From Magicicada septendecula (Eukaryota; Arthropoda; Insecta; Hemiptera; Cicadidae), in contig CM068373.1 in the NCBI GenBank assembly GCA_034769895.1, positions 281,633,879-281,697,878 of the forward strand: a stretch of DNA of 64,000 bases, written 5' to 3'. The translations under genes were made by a program, and so were the position numbers. The notes below the pieces were generated by a model. That model saw only the letters and a program-made list of their open reading frames with translations, had not been told where the DNA came from and ran no database searches. Positions 42,547-53,794 of the stretch are shown one piece after another. How positions within the stretch are numbered: the first letter of the stretch is position 1; each line of letters starts with the position of its first letter.

Positions 42547-42668
42547 ACTTTTGGAAGCAGTACCCGATATTGTTTATAGTGGATATTGCGAAATGAAAAA
42601 CTGAATGATTACTATAATAATAATAATTGTGTAATTGTTTTGTAGAAGCATTATAGAAGAATATAAAT

Positions 42669-42945
42669 TCTGTTAATATCGTTGTTCCTTACCGGACTAT
42701 TAGGCCATGGCCTGATTTTGTTTAAATAGAGACGTTTCGGCTCCACCATGGGAGACCATCTTCAATGTTCAACGATTGAAAGCCTCACTGGCAAGAGGCA
42801 AGATGTGCACTGTGCACCCGTTCCCACCGTACTGTTGTTATGAGGGAAACGTCTGTTGATATAAGCAGTATCAGACCACGGCCTAATTGCCAGGAATGGA
42901 ACAACGATACTAACAGAGTTGACGTCGGCCGCGGGAATCAATTTT
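42669..42945 (-). mobile_element. Fold-back hammerhead-type element
   Basis: Arms CTGTTAATATCGTTGTTCC (left) and GGAACAACGATACTAACAG (right) face each other, with GGACTATTAGGCCATGGCC and ACCACGGCCTAATTGCC inside. The minus strand carries TTGAAGA, T, GGTCTCC/GGAGCC and GAAACGTC at 42731-42766. The tail GACGTCGGCCGCGGGAATC lies at the right. Confidence 0.6.
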
Positions 42946-43194
42946 TGTGTCATTTAAGTTCACTCGTAACCGGCTATTCATACGTACTGTGTTAAATCCA
43001 TAAAATGTGAGACCCATTATCTTAGAACCTGTAAAACATAGATTTCTGAAATTTTAGCACGCAGGTAAGACAATTATAAACTACAAATCCTACTACAATT
43101 ACAAAGATATATCTATATCTTGATTTTTTTATAAATTTTTATGTTTTACTTTAATAAGTTACATATAAAAAGCGTACTTAATACTGTTAGGACG

Positions 43195-43649
43195 GTGTCA
43201 CGGATCGTCGTATGGTACAGTGGAAAACAAAATAAAGGACTCCAATGAAGTCAATAAAAACGAGCTTTAATTATCGCAAACAACATTTTGTAATCAACAC
43301 GTTATTTAACAAGATTATATTCGTACATTAATTCGAATTAAAATTAACCACACGCAATAATAATGTCAACTAATAGAGTCCCGCACAGTAATCACTTTTC
43401 ACTAATAACGCACTGAAACTTGAAACTTGAAACGCACTGAGTAATCGCCCGAAGTAAACTGAAACGTAAGCGGCAGGTATGGGCTATTTATAGTCTGCAG
43501 GGTTCCTTAATATGTGTCCCTAACAAGTAGTCGAAAATTTTATAGGATATTTCAGTGCGGCCTTGGCAGAAACACACACCGACAGGGCTAGTAGGGAAGC
43601 TGTAAAACGACACCATCGGACGCACGAGAACTTTCCGCAATACGTAACA
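43195..43649 (-). mobile_element. LTR-1 solo LTR with 4-bp duplication
   Basis: 455 bp from TGTTAGGACGGTGTC to AATACGTAACA. ATAC flanks both sides (43191-43194, 43650-43653). On the minus strand it holds GCCCATACCTGCC next to a TATAAATAG box (about 43487-43496), so it reads right to left. Confidence 0.8.
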
Positions 43650-43797
43650 ATACTGCTTACGTTTTTATTTTTTAGTAAAAGTGTACAGTTGTAGTAGTGT
43701 AATTATATCTCCATTAACACAATGCCTACAAAAAAATTGTGCTTGATACTTCACTTTGCTCTGCAATAATGGGTCATTAATCTAAAAAAGTAGATTC

Positions 43798-44043
43798 TCA
43801 CAAAAACTCATTTAAAGTTATAAAACAGGTTCTTATTGCTTTACCTAATTTAAAATAGTCAACAGCTCCATACTCCGGGTCTTCAGTTATGTCCATTTGG
43901 ACATTTAGGACATTATGGACATTTAGCTTTTTCTTCACATTTCTAGTTGACTGTCTAACCTTTTTAGTCAATTCATCTACTGCTGTTTTTGGTTCACGGA
44001 TTTGTTGCAAGTCAATTTTTTTCATTACCTTAACCCGCGGCAT
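43798..44043 (-). other. Unassigned 81-codon open frame
   Basis: The minus-strand frame starts MPRVKVMKKIDLQQIREPKT and contains a basic, helical stretch (VDELTKKVRQSTRNVKKKL). It is not low-complexity and is AT-rich like its surroundings. It lies downstream of the Mutator-like remnant and may belong to it or to another element. I do not recognise it. Confidence 0.3.
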
Positions 44044-44329
44044 GATTACATAACACCTGTTGCCGGTTGTGATCGGCCTAAAACTTAACCAACAAAATAT
44101 TTCGAATTTGTTCTTGTATCAAGTGTTTTTTTTTTAGAGCTGGGAGAAGAAGAGAGTCCCGGTTCAACGGGATCTGACTCTCATTATAATTACAAAAAAT
44201 AAATCATAACACAAATAATCGAATTAAAAATAATAAAGACAAACAGAGAAACACATGACTAAACGAAAAAAGGACAGATAAGTACATAGTATCTGCTGCA
44301 CGTCAGTTCCGAAAACGACCATAGCTGCT

Positions 44330-44947
44330 AACTAACTGAGCGTTTTGCCGGTTTACACAGAGACAAACATTGGGTGGAAGAGTGTGTGTGTCCCTCCACA
44401 GTTTGTACAGTGATAACTACTACGAGGTGAATGACCGTACGCAGTAAAACATTACCGATGTCTGAGCCAGCAAAACAAGACGGTGCAAGTGCCCAGCAGT
44501 TCGAAAGCAATGCTACGCTTTTCTTCAAGTTTCTCTACTAATATTGTTCGCATTTTAAATGATTCAATAACTAAAGTATTCACTATCGTATTTCCAGTAC
44601 TGTTTTTGCCGGCAAAAGCGGTTACATGGACGCCACGGTACTGCCTTAAAATATTTAATCCTGGTTCGATCCTAAGACTTGAAACGTACTCATGTTACCT
44701 TCATTGAAGGTCAACACAACATCATGCACACCCAAACCAAAGTATCCAGTCCAACATGTATATTTTTTGGCAATATGTTCCAAATCAAATGGTTCAGCGA
44801 CTCGTATGAGTTGTGTGTACTACTACGAAGACACTTGTTTAACAAATTAGGATGACTCAGAACAGCAAATATTGGCTTCATGACAGAGATTGGTAAAGGA
44901 TGTTTATGTGAATAAGTTTTACCAGTCAAGATGGCTCTTGTCATTAA
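44330..44947 (-). pseudogene. Mutator-like transposase remnant
   Basis: The minus-strand frame 44944-44711 reads GKTYSHKHPLPISVMKPIFA, then LSHPNLLNKCLRSSTHNSYE and SLNHLIWNILPKN. In a shifted frame from about 44712 it continues STFQVLGLEPGLNILRQYRG, HVTAFAGKNSTGN and LVEKLEEKRSIAFELL. The block with ESLN and W followed by PK resembles proteins with a Mutator-like transposase domain from insects and cnidarians. It is the C-terminal half of a nuclease-type transposase, interrupted by a frameshift. Confidence 0.5.
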
Positions 44948-45104
44948 AAAGTTATAGATATGTAGAAAATGGTAATTTTATCAGCACTTTTGACACAACT
45001 TTTTCTACGATTTCAATGTATATTTAATAAAAAAAAAAAAATTATTATTGTTATTTCGGCTGTACAATGTTCACACATTTTCTGAAACCAAAGATTACAG
45101 AAGT

Positions 45105-45300
45105 GATCGAATTCTCATCTTGCACTGCTGGTTGTCCATCCAAAGATCTTCTTCAATTTCTCGTTCCCTCAATATAGTCTGAATTTCTTCTATCCAGGTG
45201 ACAGGTGGTCTTCCTCTTTTCCTTGTTTCTGGTGGGGTCCATTCCGTAACTCTCCTTGGCATTCTTTTCGTGTGTCCATACCATTGTAATTTTTGTTTGT
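45105..45300 (-). pseudogene. LINE 3'-end fragment, minus strand
   Basis: The minus-strand reading gives KLQWYGHTKRMPRRVTEWTP, then ETRKRGRPPVTWIEEIQTIL and REREIEEDLWMDNQQC. This is a typical LINE C-terminus (W.GH.KRMP, RGRPP..W). Family not assigned. Confidence 0.6.
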
Positions 45301-45339
45301 TTGAATAAAATCAACAATTGAATTTTTCACATAACAATT

Positions 45340-45436
45340 TTTTGAGTAATTTAATACCAAATTATGTGTATATGCCCAATAATAAGAAACTATTACTGGG
45401 CATATACACATAAATTAGTATTAAATCACTCAGAAA
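45340..45436. repeat. Perfect-looking hairpin of about 96 bp
   Basis: TGAGTAATTTAATACCAAAT (from about 45344) faces its near reverse complement ending about 45433. ATATGCCCA and TGGGCATAT meet near the centre with about 15 bp between. It could be a small hairpin element or a replication-made inverted duplication. Confidence 0.6.
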
Positions 45437-45449
45437 ATATTGAAGAATT

Positions 45450-45980
45450 TTTGAACACGAAGAAAAACAACAATCCTTGTTTTAGTCAATTTGCCGGTTA
45501 TGATTGTTGCCGTAATGATTATTGTTTGTAGCCTACAGACGTGACAATATTACCAGTAAAATGCAATATTGGAAATACAACAAGTAATGGTTAACGCTGA
45601 AGAATAAAAGCGGTCGCGGTTAGAGTAAACGAGCCGTGAAACCGTAACGGAACAGTGAAACGAAACGAATGCGGCAGTAATACTAAACTACAAAACTTTA
45701 CTGCTTCAGAAGAAGGGACGAGGAGAGAAGTAGTGGAATCGATAAAATGTAATGTAATACCGGCTTTGTTTAACCTCAGTCTGTGCGACTCTGGAAGTTT
45801 CACATTGTAACCGCCACACACAAGTTATAATCCACAAAATGGTTTGTTGTTGTTAGCTAAACTTTTCTTTCTATAGGTGTAACTACTGAGGTCGAGTCTG
45901 CACAGGCACGTTTAGTTTTTCTTACTGCGATTTTCATCACACTGATCAAATGTTCGCTCGACGCTTGGTAGACAATTTAT
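45450..45980. other. Unrecognised stretch
   Basis: No gene or repeat recognised. Confidence 0.35.
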
Positions 45981-45985
45981 TAATA

Positions 45986-46665
45986 CTTCATCATCATCAT
46001 CTTCAAGGATCAAACCAAGGATGGTTTGTTCCGGTCTCAAATAGGCAAAGGTTAGAGCTGGTCACTCCAGCGCTTCCTTGGACGTCCCACACATCTCCGT
46101 CCGTTCTAGAGTTGTTTGTAGATGCGTCAGTCATCCATTCGGCAAAGACGTTCCCGGCAATTCAGCCAGTACTGGGCGATCCTGTCGAGTATACTCATAA
46201 TATTCAGTTTCTGCCGCACATCTGTGTTCCTTCTATGATCATGGAGCCACGTGCCTGAGAAATCTCATTTCAGCCGCTTGGATGCGACTGGCCTGGCTTT
46301 TCTTTAAAGTCTAATTCTCAACCCCATAAAGAAGTGTGGGAAGAGCCATCACCTTGTAGAATTTTAGGCGTGTTCCTTTACTTGTTGACTTAAGGGTTCG
46401 CCTAATGGTCCCGCACATAAGGCTGAACTTATGCAACTTGTTCACAATGTCGTTGCATGCATTATAAGACACACTGCAGCCCAGGTATTCAAAATTGCAA
46501 ACTTGTTCCAGGACAGTACCATCAATAACGTATTTTGCCCGTACGGGATCAGTTCCACGAAAAGCCATCACCTTGGTCTTACGTGTGGATATCTGCAATC
46601 CAGAGTCTTTCCAGATTCGACTTAACAGATGTATCCTCATCTGCAATCTGTTTTCCAAAAATTTT
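45986..46665 (-). pseudogene. LINE-A copy, minus strand
   Basis: On the minus strand, 46665-46311 is open: RLQMRIHLLSRIWKDSGLQI, then TRKTKVMAFRGTDPVRA, CNFEYLGCSVSYNACND and RLKFYKVMALPTLLYG. The C-terminal part down to 45990 is degraded. The 3' tail is GATGATGATGATG. It is second in length to the 10.5-kb copy. Confidence 0.75.
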
Positions 46666-46669
46666 AATA

Positions 46670-46920
46670 ATAGTTGAATTGAATAAGTAAACACTTCATG
46701 CAGGTCTACAGATAATTTTGATTTTCCTGACAAAGTTACTGAAGTTTTAGAGGTTAGGTATGAACTGACAGATTGGAAATGTATGCAAGGCGTCGGAGGG
46801 TTGGAGGTAGTGTATGACCAAGGGTGCATTGGAAAGTCCCAGATTTGACAAAGGTGCGTGTTTCACTGTTGTTAACAGAAAGTACCATTACTGGCTAATT
46901 GTGAATCGTATAACATACAG
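46670..46920. other. Unrecognised stretch
   Basis: Nothing recognised between the LINE-A copy and the next fold-back element. Confidence 0.35.
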
Positions 46921-46926
46921 TTAAAG

Positions 46927-47185
46927 GTCATTCCCGGGCTGTTTGGCCGTGCTCCATTGTTTACAACAAAACAGACGTTTCGGCAGTGCCGTTAGTGACC
47001 ACAGTACTGTGGTTACGTGTTGACGTATACCACCTTACGATAGCGAAACTTCGATTTTACACTGATGGTGGCAGTCGATGGCACTGCCGAAACGTCTGTT
47101 TTTGTAGAAAACAATGGACCACAGCAAACAGCTCGGGAATTAATTTTAACAACATTGACTCAGGCCGTGTAAGTCTACGAAGTAT
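46927..47185 (+). mobile_element. Fold-back hammerhead-type element
   Basis: The left arm starts CCCGGGCTGTTTGGCCGTGC and carries CAGACGTTTCGGCAGTGCC. The right arm repeats these as reverse complements (GGCACTGCCGAAACGTCTGT, GGACCACAGCAAACAGCTCG). CCACAGTACTGTGG sits in the left arm. The one-sided tail is GACTCAGGCCGTGTAAG. Confidence 0.7.
47059..47099 (+). ncRNA. Hammerhead-like motif
   Basis: CTGATGG (47062-47068, last core base changed), T, stem II GGCAGT/ACTGCC (47070-47075 with 47083-47088), GAAAC (47089-47093), GTC (47094-47096). Stem I ACA (47059-47061) pairs with TGT (47097-47099). Confidence 0.5.
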
Positions 47186-47189
47186 ATTG

Positions 47190-48120
47190 TGTACAATACA
47201 CTTTTGTGTGAAGACAATTACTTTGCGGGCTTGCTGGAGACACTGGAATATGTGGGCTGTTAAGCTTAGGCGGCATAAAATCCAACAAACAAAAACATAA
47301 ACCTCGGTGTGCCGTCTCGGTTAGTATCAACAACTATGCAGGTTGCCAATGAATCACGCCAGGCTGCACTTCGATACACTGAATGTCAACATTTATAAGC
47401 AGCGGCAATCAGGATTTTCTAAGCGTCACGCGTAGATTCGTACTAATGACTTCGTGCTTGTTGATTTTATTTGTTTCCCTATGCAGCCGAGCGAAGAACC
47501 ATTAAGAAGAAGATAGGCTCTGGGTCTCCCCGAACACAATAGTTAGTTACAGAAATGAGTTACATCACCTTGTGCTAATTCAATTTTATTTTAGACGTAG
47601 TTTTTTAATATTACTTGTATGTTTTCTGTATTATGAATAGTTTTTAAAATATTAAATAATACTGAATGTAATATTTATTATTATATTTTTACCTATGTAA
47701 AAATTTAGCTTGCAGAAGTTTCTAATAGTTGAAGAACTTTCATAATATAGAAAACCTGCAAGAAATATTGAAAATGACCATAGGGTTTTGCGAGGCGAAG
47801 GGCTTTCCCGTCGCCCGCTCGTGTGCTGCGTCCCAAGCTTCAAATAGAGCTCCTTCCGCAGGGACCAAAGATAGGGCTGGATATTGAGGGTGTGGCCTGA
47901 AATCGGCCGTGGGTTTTCAATTAATTAAGGCTGAGTGTTCGCCGAAGCCGGGTGCAAGATTCACTTGGCACAGATTGGTAGCGACCGAGGGCGCTAATAA
48001 GGTGATTGCCCTGAAATCGGGCGGTGCGGCGATAGAATTTCCGGGACAGTGTCCGTATAGTGACGTTCAGGGAACGAACAGTAAGGAGTCTCTAATGATT
48101 TTGTTAGATTTAAGGTAGTG
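47190..48120. other. Mixed stretch; a GC-rich block at 47780-48120
   Basis: 47190-47780 is AT-rich and unrecognised. 47780-48120 is GC-rich and may be the 3' untranslated part of the jockey-like LINE that follows, although it shows no match I can name. Confidence 0.3.
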
Positions 48121-48124
48121 GCCT

Positions 48125-48480
48125 TTGCATGCCCAGCGCAATCCTTGGTCCAGGAGTGACTGAAAAGTTTGCTTATGGGCCTTGGCCAACTAGCCCCATA
48201 CAGGAAAGGCGTAGGTAACCATCAGCACCACATAGGTGGAGACGATAAGCTTCCCTAGGTGGGTGGGTGGGTTGGTTCATAGAATTGCTGAGTAGCAGGG
48301 GACGAAGTGAATATAGTCGATTGGCGGTCTTGCAGGATACTTGGTCGGAGTGTGTCCGCCAGGTGAGACGTCGATCGAGGTGGAGCCTGAGATACTTAAC
48401 CTCTCGAGACCAGGCCAACGGAGTGTCGCCTACGTAACACCCTTAAGCGCCTAGAGAAAACTACGGCCGCGTTGATGGCA
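48125..48480 (-). pseudogene. Jockey-type LINE reverse transcriptase C-terminus
   Basis: The minus-strand frame 48418-48173 reads REVKYLRLHLDRRLTWRTHS, then QVSCKTANRLYSLRPLLLSN. The pattern YL...LD..LTW..H...A..RL..L.PLL is the thumb-side segment of jockey/I-type LINEs. The codons are GC-rich, unlike the other LINEs here, so it belongs to a different lineage. It is truncated and shifted after about 48250. Confidence 0.6.
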
Positions 48481-48489
48481 ACCCTCCAC

Positions 48490-49140
48490 ATTGAAGAGTT
48501 ACGTGTTACGTACAAAATGAATATTAAATGAGATAATAAAACAGTCTAACGCTTTACTAATTCAACGGAAGATATGTTGTCAGCACGGAACATGTGTCTA
48601 CTGAAATCTCACAGGTTATGTTGCACAGTTAAACAAAATCTAGTCTTCTTTTAATTCAACATGGAAATCTGCATGCAATAGTTGTCGCAACGGCTTAAAC
48701 CACAACTGTATTTTATGTTATAGTTTCGGGCGACAATTTCACGCACACACAGAAACACACACACAGTATCAAAAAATTTACAGGCATTGCACAAATGCAA
48801 TGCACAGAGAAGGGCATTGAAAATGCTTCAATAAATCTAAAAAGTATATATATATATATTTATGTTCATTCACCAATCAATAAATTCATTCTTCATTTAC
48901 CAATGTACAGATTATAAGTTAAATGTAGTCACATTCATACGCGAAGTTTTATATGTGTACTACGTTATTGACAACAAAGAAGTAGTTTTTATGGAAACCC
49001 ACCGGTTCCCATTTTCGATCACGCACCAGCGATCGGCCGCAAATGTGCGACACGTCCTTATAAACATTTTCAATGTTAAAATGTCATAATAAAAATAACA
49101 AAGCTCAGCAACTTTATGTAATATTAAAACAAACACTCAC
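48490..49140. other. AT-rich stretch with no gene seen
   Basis: Contains short CA runs near 48743 and a (TA)n near 48846. No coding signal. Confidence 0.4.
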
Positions 49141-49149
49141 ACACAGAAG

Positions 49150-49251
49150 CTAAAAAAGTTACCTTAGGGAAATTATAAAGTAGATTGTAATGAATTGGTA
49201 CTACTTTACGCTGGTAGAGAGAAATTTTTATTGTGACATTTTCTGATAGCC

Positions 49252-49301
<50 letters not shown>

Positions 49302-49410
49302 AAACTCGTGTTTTGTGTATCTTTCTACTCCTGTATAATCTGCTCATATTAATGTCACAGAATTAAAAGTGTTCTACATCTACAACTTTACAAGAACTGA
49401 TAAATACACC

Positions 49411-49455
<45 letters not shown>

Positions 49456-49905
49456 AACCGACAAAAGTTACCTTAGGGAAATTATAAACCAGTATGTAAT
49501 GAATATATACTACACAACACTTGCAGGGGGAAATTTTCATTGTGACATTTCGTGATACTGTGTGCGGAAGCTCGTTGTTTTTTCTCTTTCTATTCCTCTA
49601 TAATCTACTCACATTAATATCGCATAATTAAAAGTGTCCTACATCTATAACCTTGCAAGAACAGACAAGTACACAGACACACACATGGAACCGAAAAACT
49701 TACCTGAGGAATTGGAAATTATAAACTAATACGCAATCAATTGGTACTACTTTACGCTCATAGAGGGAAATTATTATTGTGACATTTTGTAATACTGTGT
49801 GTGGAAACTCGTGTTTTTTTGTCTCTTTGTATTCCTGTCTAATCTGCTCACATTAGTGTCACATAATTTAATGAGTCTACATCTATTACCTTCGAAGAAC
49901 ACCCC
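49150..49905. repeat. Tandem array of three related units carrying GT/CA runs
   Basis: GTTACCTTAGGGAAATTATA starts at 49158 and 49467, and a variant at about 49699. In each unit follow ATTGTGACATTT, a GT-rich spot (long run in unit 1, reduced in units 2 and 3), GGAAACTCGTG or a variant, TCTGCTCACATTA and CTACATCTA. Unit 1 is about 309 bp and units 2 and 3 about 232 and 207 bp, mostly from differences in the GT and CA runs. Confidence 0.75.
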
Positions 49906-50334
49906 CCCCCCCAACACCACACACATTCAATCTCAAATACACACGTACATAGACTATACATATTTGAATGAAACGATATTTGTCGACTGATAGCTAGTCA
50001 GTGATAAATGGTTGGTTGTCCGGGATGAAAACAATTCCCTTGGTCCCTTGGTGCTGGCGGGTATGTATGTGACGAGTGTACTGTATACGGACGAGGGATG
50101 GGAACGCTGCAATGAATACGAACCTGTCTGTCGTATTATAATCATTTGCTGTGTAGTGCGAAGTGACGGAACAAAACACGCTCGCGGGGGTGCGCGCACA
50201 CACACACACACACACACGGAAATGATATATACGCATTAACCGTAAAATGCGTATTTCAATACGTGCATTTCTTTTCTGTATCGCTCAATTACGTTTCGAA
50301 ATTTCGTCTCCCACTCTCACTCCCTCTCACTCTC

Positions 50335-50379
<45 letters not shown>

Positions 50380-50410
50380 CATGCTTCACTGGCAAACACT
50401 TTTCTCAAGC
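49906..50410. other. Unrecognised stretch with CA and CT runs
   Basis: CA run at 50197-50217 and a (CT)n block at about 50318-50376. No gene. Confidence 0.5.
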
Positions 50411-50414
50411 GTAT

Positions 50415-50934
50415 TGTTACGCTAATTAAATAAATAATATTGTCACATCGTTGAGTGACAACGTAATTTTGGGCACACGCGGCGTGCGAGACTGTTCAGA
50501 CGATTACATATCATTCTACGCGACAGACTCATTTAACGTTGTGGACTGTTCAAGGTCACGTGAGATGCTAATGCTCTCCCAGACGTTTACTCGACCACTC
50601 TACCAGCATCCAGGCTCTCTATCTGACTACAATACATGGCGGCGGAGGAATGAATACCGGCCCAGTTCAGTTACAGCTGGCGATTTTAACAGTGCGTATC
50701 AAGCGATTGTTGCGGATTGTTGTGGAAAGTGGTTGTTGTGATAATTAGTGCAAAACTGTAGAAGCTTTCATTGTTGCGTGCTAGACGGCTTAACTTCAAT
50801 TATTTTATAAGAGTGCCTTTGCCAATTTGTAAATGCTGCCTGTGACTAATTAAAAATGGTAATTAATCATTTCGTTGGTATCAGATATTCCGTTTCCACT
50901 GTTCCCACGACGATCCGGTGTGGTCGTCCTAACA
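50415..50934 (+). mobile_element. LTR-1-related solo LTR
   Basis: 520 bp from TGTTACGCTAATT to GTGGTCGTCCTAACA. The 3' part (AATTAATCATTTCGTTGGTA, TCCACTGTTCCCACGACGATC) parallels the other copies; GCCCAGTTCAGTTAC matches the initiator block. The flanks GTAT and ATAT differ by one base. It is a diverged member. Confidence 0.65.
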
Positions 50935-50939
50935 ATATA

Positions 50940-51170
50940 TACAGAATGCACGTGTTAAATATGCAATGTACTTTGACATAGGTTACATGTGCAGGTTAAT
51001 AAGGATTTTACTAAAACTGTAATAAACATGTCTGATTTATTTGGGGGCAAAAACATAGTTATATTTGACGAAATTGTCAACGATTAAGTACTTAGTGTCA
51101 GTTATTGTAAGTTAAATCATTAGACATAACACATTATTAAGGCTTTTATGCCATAATCTATAGTGTTGAC

Positions 51171-51204
<34 letters not shown>

Positions 51205-52140
51205 ATAGCGAAACAGTGAATGTATTTGAGCGTATCCGAAAACCTCGGCAGTCTTAGAGAAGAACAGTTATACACTACATTATGATTTGCCAATGAATAG
51301 GCCTCCGGATAAAAATACCTGCAAATAAATCTGCTACAATTCTGTATGATGTCAAAGTAAGAAAGCCTGGATTACTGGCACTACACATACAGCTGACTGT
51401 AATATCATTAACGCTAAAAGATAGAGGGCAAAAGAGGTTGGGAAGAGGAGACAAAAGGTATTGTGGGAGGGTGTAGGTTAGTGTGGGAGCATTGCAATTA
51501 AAAATTATTGTTATTATTTAAACACTTGGCTTAATAATTATTTATGTTATCAGCAGTGATTATATTAGTTTTTGTTTTTATCTACATTTGTTTAGTTTTT
51601 ATAATGTTTGAATGTTGTTGAATTTTACCGTTGACATCTGCAAACACGAACAGTTATTACATTTCACGTCCAGACCAGTTTAAATAAAATGCATCACTAC
51701 GACGAACGCTGGCTATGTATGAGATAGCGTGCATGTATGTGTGTGTGTGTGTGTGTCTGTGATGTTATCTGTTGGGCCGTGTCATTCATGATAACAGCGG
51801 TCACGCGTCTGCTCTCCTGGGACATATATACTCGATTGTCATATCGCACATAAACACGAGGTCGCGGCGACAATTACCAGCTTTATCTTTCTTTCATATT
51901 TACACACTCGCTAAAACAGCGTCAAACAGTTTTGTCTAATGTGTCGTATTATAATTAGGGAAATTTTTTGAAGTGTTACAGTTTAAATGTTTGCCTCGTG
52001 ACGAAAGAGTTTTAGGAGTATCCTGCCATAACCAAAACTCTGTAGGGCATAAAAGTATTTCAAAATAATAAATAACAATAAAAGTAAAATTATTTAAACA
52101 ACAAAATAATTAAAAAACAGATTAATGAAAGGAAATTGCT
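50940..52140. other. Unrecognised stretch with GT runs
   Basis: GT runs at 51174-51201 and near 51738-51756. AT-rich otherwise, with no gene seen over 1.2 kb. Confidence 0.4.
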
Positions 52141-52193
52141 GATAATTATTGAAATTAATATTCGTACTATTGGGCCGTGGTCGACTACGGTTA

Positions 52194-53127
52194 GGGGGCG
52201 TCCATTAATTACGTGAGGTTTTTTTTTTAAATTTGGACCCCCTCCCCCCTTGGTGAGATTTGATGAGATGTGGTGGGCTCCCCCCTCCCCCTCACGTGAG
52301 GTTTACCCTATAATTTTTAAATAATTAAATTTATTTGATATGTTCATGTTTTTGCTTCATACCACTAAAAATACCTAAAGCATATCTTCTATGTACTACA
52401 TTTTTTCTGTGAAATTAGAGGTGAAAATGATAACTACGTTTAAGGTGCACTATAACGAGTTTAATTAAATTAATTGTCTTGAAAGCTGCCAAATGGCTCT
52501 CTACATATCGTGGTTTTTGCAAATAATTTTCGCAAATAAGCAAATACAAAATAGGCTGCGACACCACCTTCCCTAATTCTTTACTCACTCCATGGGCATT
52601 CATGTGCTTCCTCTATTGTAATGATTGGACACATGACATCCATGTGTTTTGGTAGTACAGGAAGACAGTCATTAGACGTATCTACATCCTCCTCGTGCAG
52701 CCACTCCAGCTTATCGTCCATGGTGCACAGCAGCTCCTCAGCCCGACGGGTGACCACACGCGTTGGTCGAACCCTGACCACAGGTGCTCGCGGGGTTGCA
52801 TGCAGCGCCGACCTGTGTTTCTGCAGCTTCACACACGAAGCAAAGTAGATGCCGCAAGTCTTGCAGCATCTGTTATGGATAGTTTGATCATTCATCAAAA
52901 GAGATGGGCAGTAGTAATCGTACGGCATTTGGGAATAGCCCGCATGTTTGGGATACACCGTGAGAGATTGCCGAAGCAGGAACGGTGCGAACGACTTCCC
53001 ATCGTGTTACCCAGGCTCCGGCACAGTCGGTTCTCATTGGCCCCCCCCTCCCTTTAAATGAGATTTGGTGAGATTTTGCCGGACCCATCCCCCCCATTTT
53101 GAGCTCACGTAATTAATGGATGTCCCC
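52194..53127 (-). mobile_element. 934-bp TIR DNA transposon, TTA duplication
   Basis: Ends GGGGGCGTCCATTAATTACG (left) and the reverse complement of GGGGACATCCATTAATTACG (right) match at 22 of 24 bases, followed by further inverted similarity (GGTGAGATTT, runs of C). TTA occurs on both sides (52191-52193, 53128-53130). It interrupts a fold-back element. The superfamily is not assigned; it carries a zinc-finger frame but no transposase catalytic core. Confidence 0.7.
52581..52958 (-). CDS. C2H2 zinc-finger protein fragment inside the TIR element
   Basis: 125 codons on the minus strand with no stop. One canonical finger, CKTCGIYFASCVKLQKHRSA then LH (C-x2-C-x12-H-x4-H), at residues 36-57. It is followed by a basic segment (RVRPTRVVTRRAEEL) and an acidic C-terminus with DKLEWLHEEDVDTS, ending ECPWSE. 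I infer a transposon-borne tail or captured exon; an internal deletion of a longer transposase gene would also give this. No splice sites were tested, and the ATG may not be the real start. Confidence 0.5.
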   Translation of the reverse strand: MYPKHAGYSQMPYDYYCPSLLMNDQTIHNRCCKTCGIYFASCVKLQKHRSALHATPRAPVVRVRPTRVVTRRAEELLCTMDDKLEWLHEEDVDTSNDCLPVLPKHMDVMCPIITIEEAHECPWSE

Positions 53128-53399
53128 TTATTATTCTGACAGATCTTCTTATCAGACGTTTTGACCTCACCTCTGGAGGTCATCTTCAGTGGCCAACGGG
53201 TTTTAATACAACTGACACGATATTCGTCAGTAACCACAGTGCTGTGGCACTGGATCAAGTACTGCGTTTGTCAGTCCCACAGTACTGTGGTTACTGACGA
53301 ATACCGTGTCAGTTGTATTAAAACCCGTTGGCCACTGAAGATAACCTCCAGAGGTGAGCCGGCCGTAAAAGCATTAGATATACGAAACAGTCTTAGAAA

Positions 53400-53790
53400 T
53401 ATATGCTAACTACATATTAGTATTAGAAATAATACTAATGATTACATAATTGAACATACGTATAATCTCTTATACTCTTTATACTTTATACTTTATAACT
53501 TTCTCTTAATGTATTTACTGTATATTCCACAGAAAGATATTATTAAGCTTCAAAGACAAATTGAAAGCCTATCTGATGTGTATGATTTTAATTGAGCTTA
53601 ATGGAATTATTGAATTACAGCTGTTATTTTTCCATTAGGTTTAATCGATGGAATAATGTATGTTGATACGATTTTTATTAAATATGAGAAAAATAATACT
53701 CTAAAAAACGATATGTGGTTGATGAAATCCCTCCCCCCCCACACCTGAAATGAAATCCTAGCTTTGCCCTTGGTGACGTGGGCGCTGTAT
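53400..53790. other. AT-rich stretch with no gene seen
   Basis: Nothing recognised, apart from a C-run near 53731. Confidence 0.4.
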
Positions 53791-53794
53791 CAAA

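Larger units (their letters stand above)
52150..53385 (+). mobile_element. Fold-back hammerhead-type element split by a TIR transposon
   Basis: The left piece (about 52150-52193) has ATTGGGCCGTGGTCGAC; the right piece (53128-53385) has two long arms meeting near 53255. TCTGGAGGTCATCTTCAGTGG and its reverse complement bound the inner part, and CCACAGTACTGTGG lies inside. The minus strand keeps CTGAAGA, T, GACCTC/GAGGTC, then AAAACGT (core damaged). The tail is GAGCCGGCCGTAAAAGC. Confidence 0.65.
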
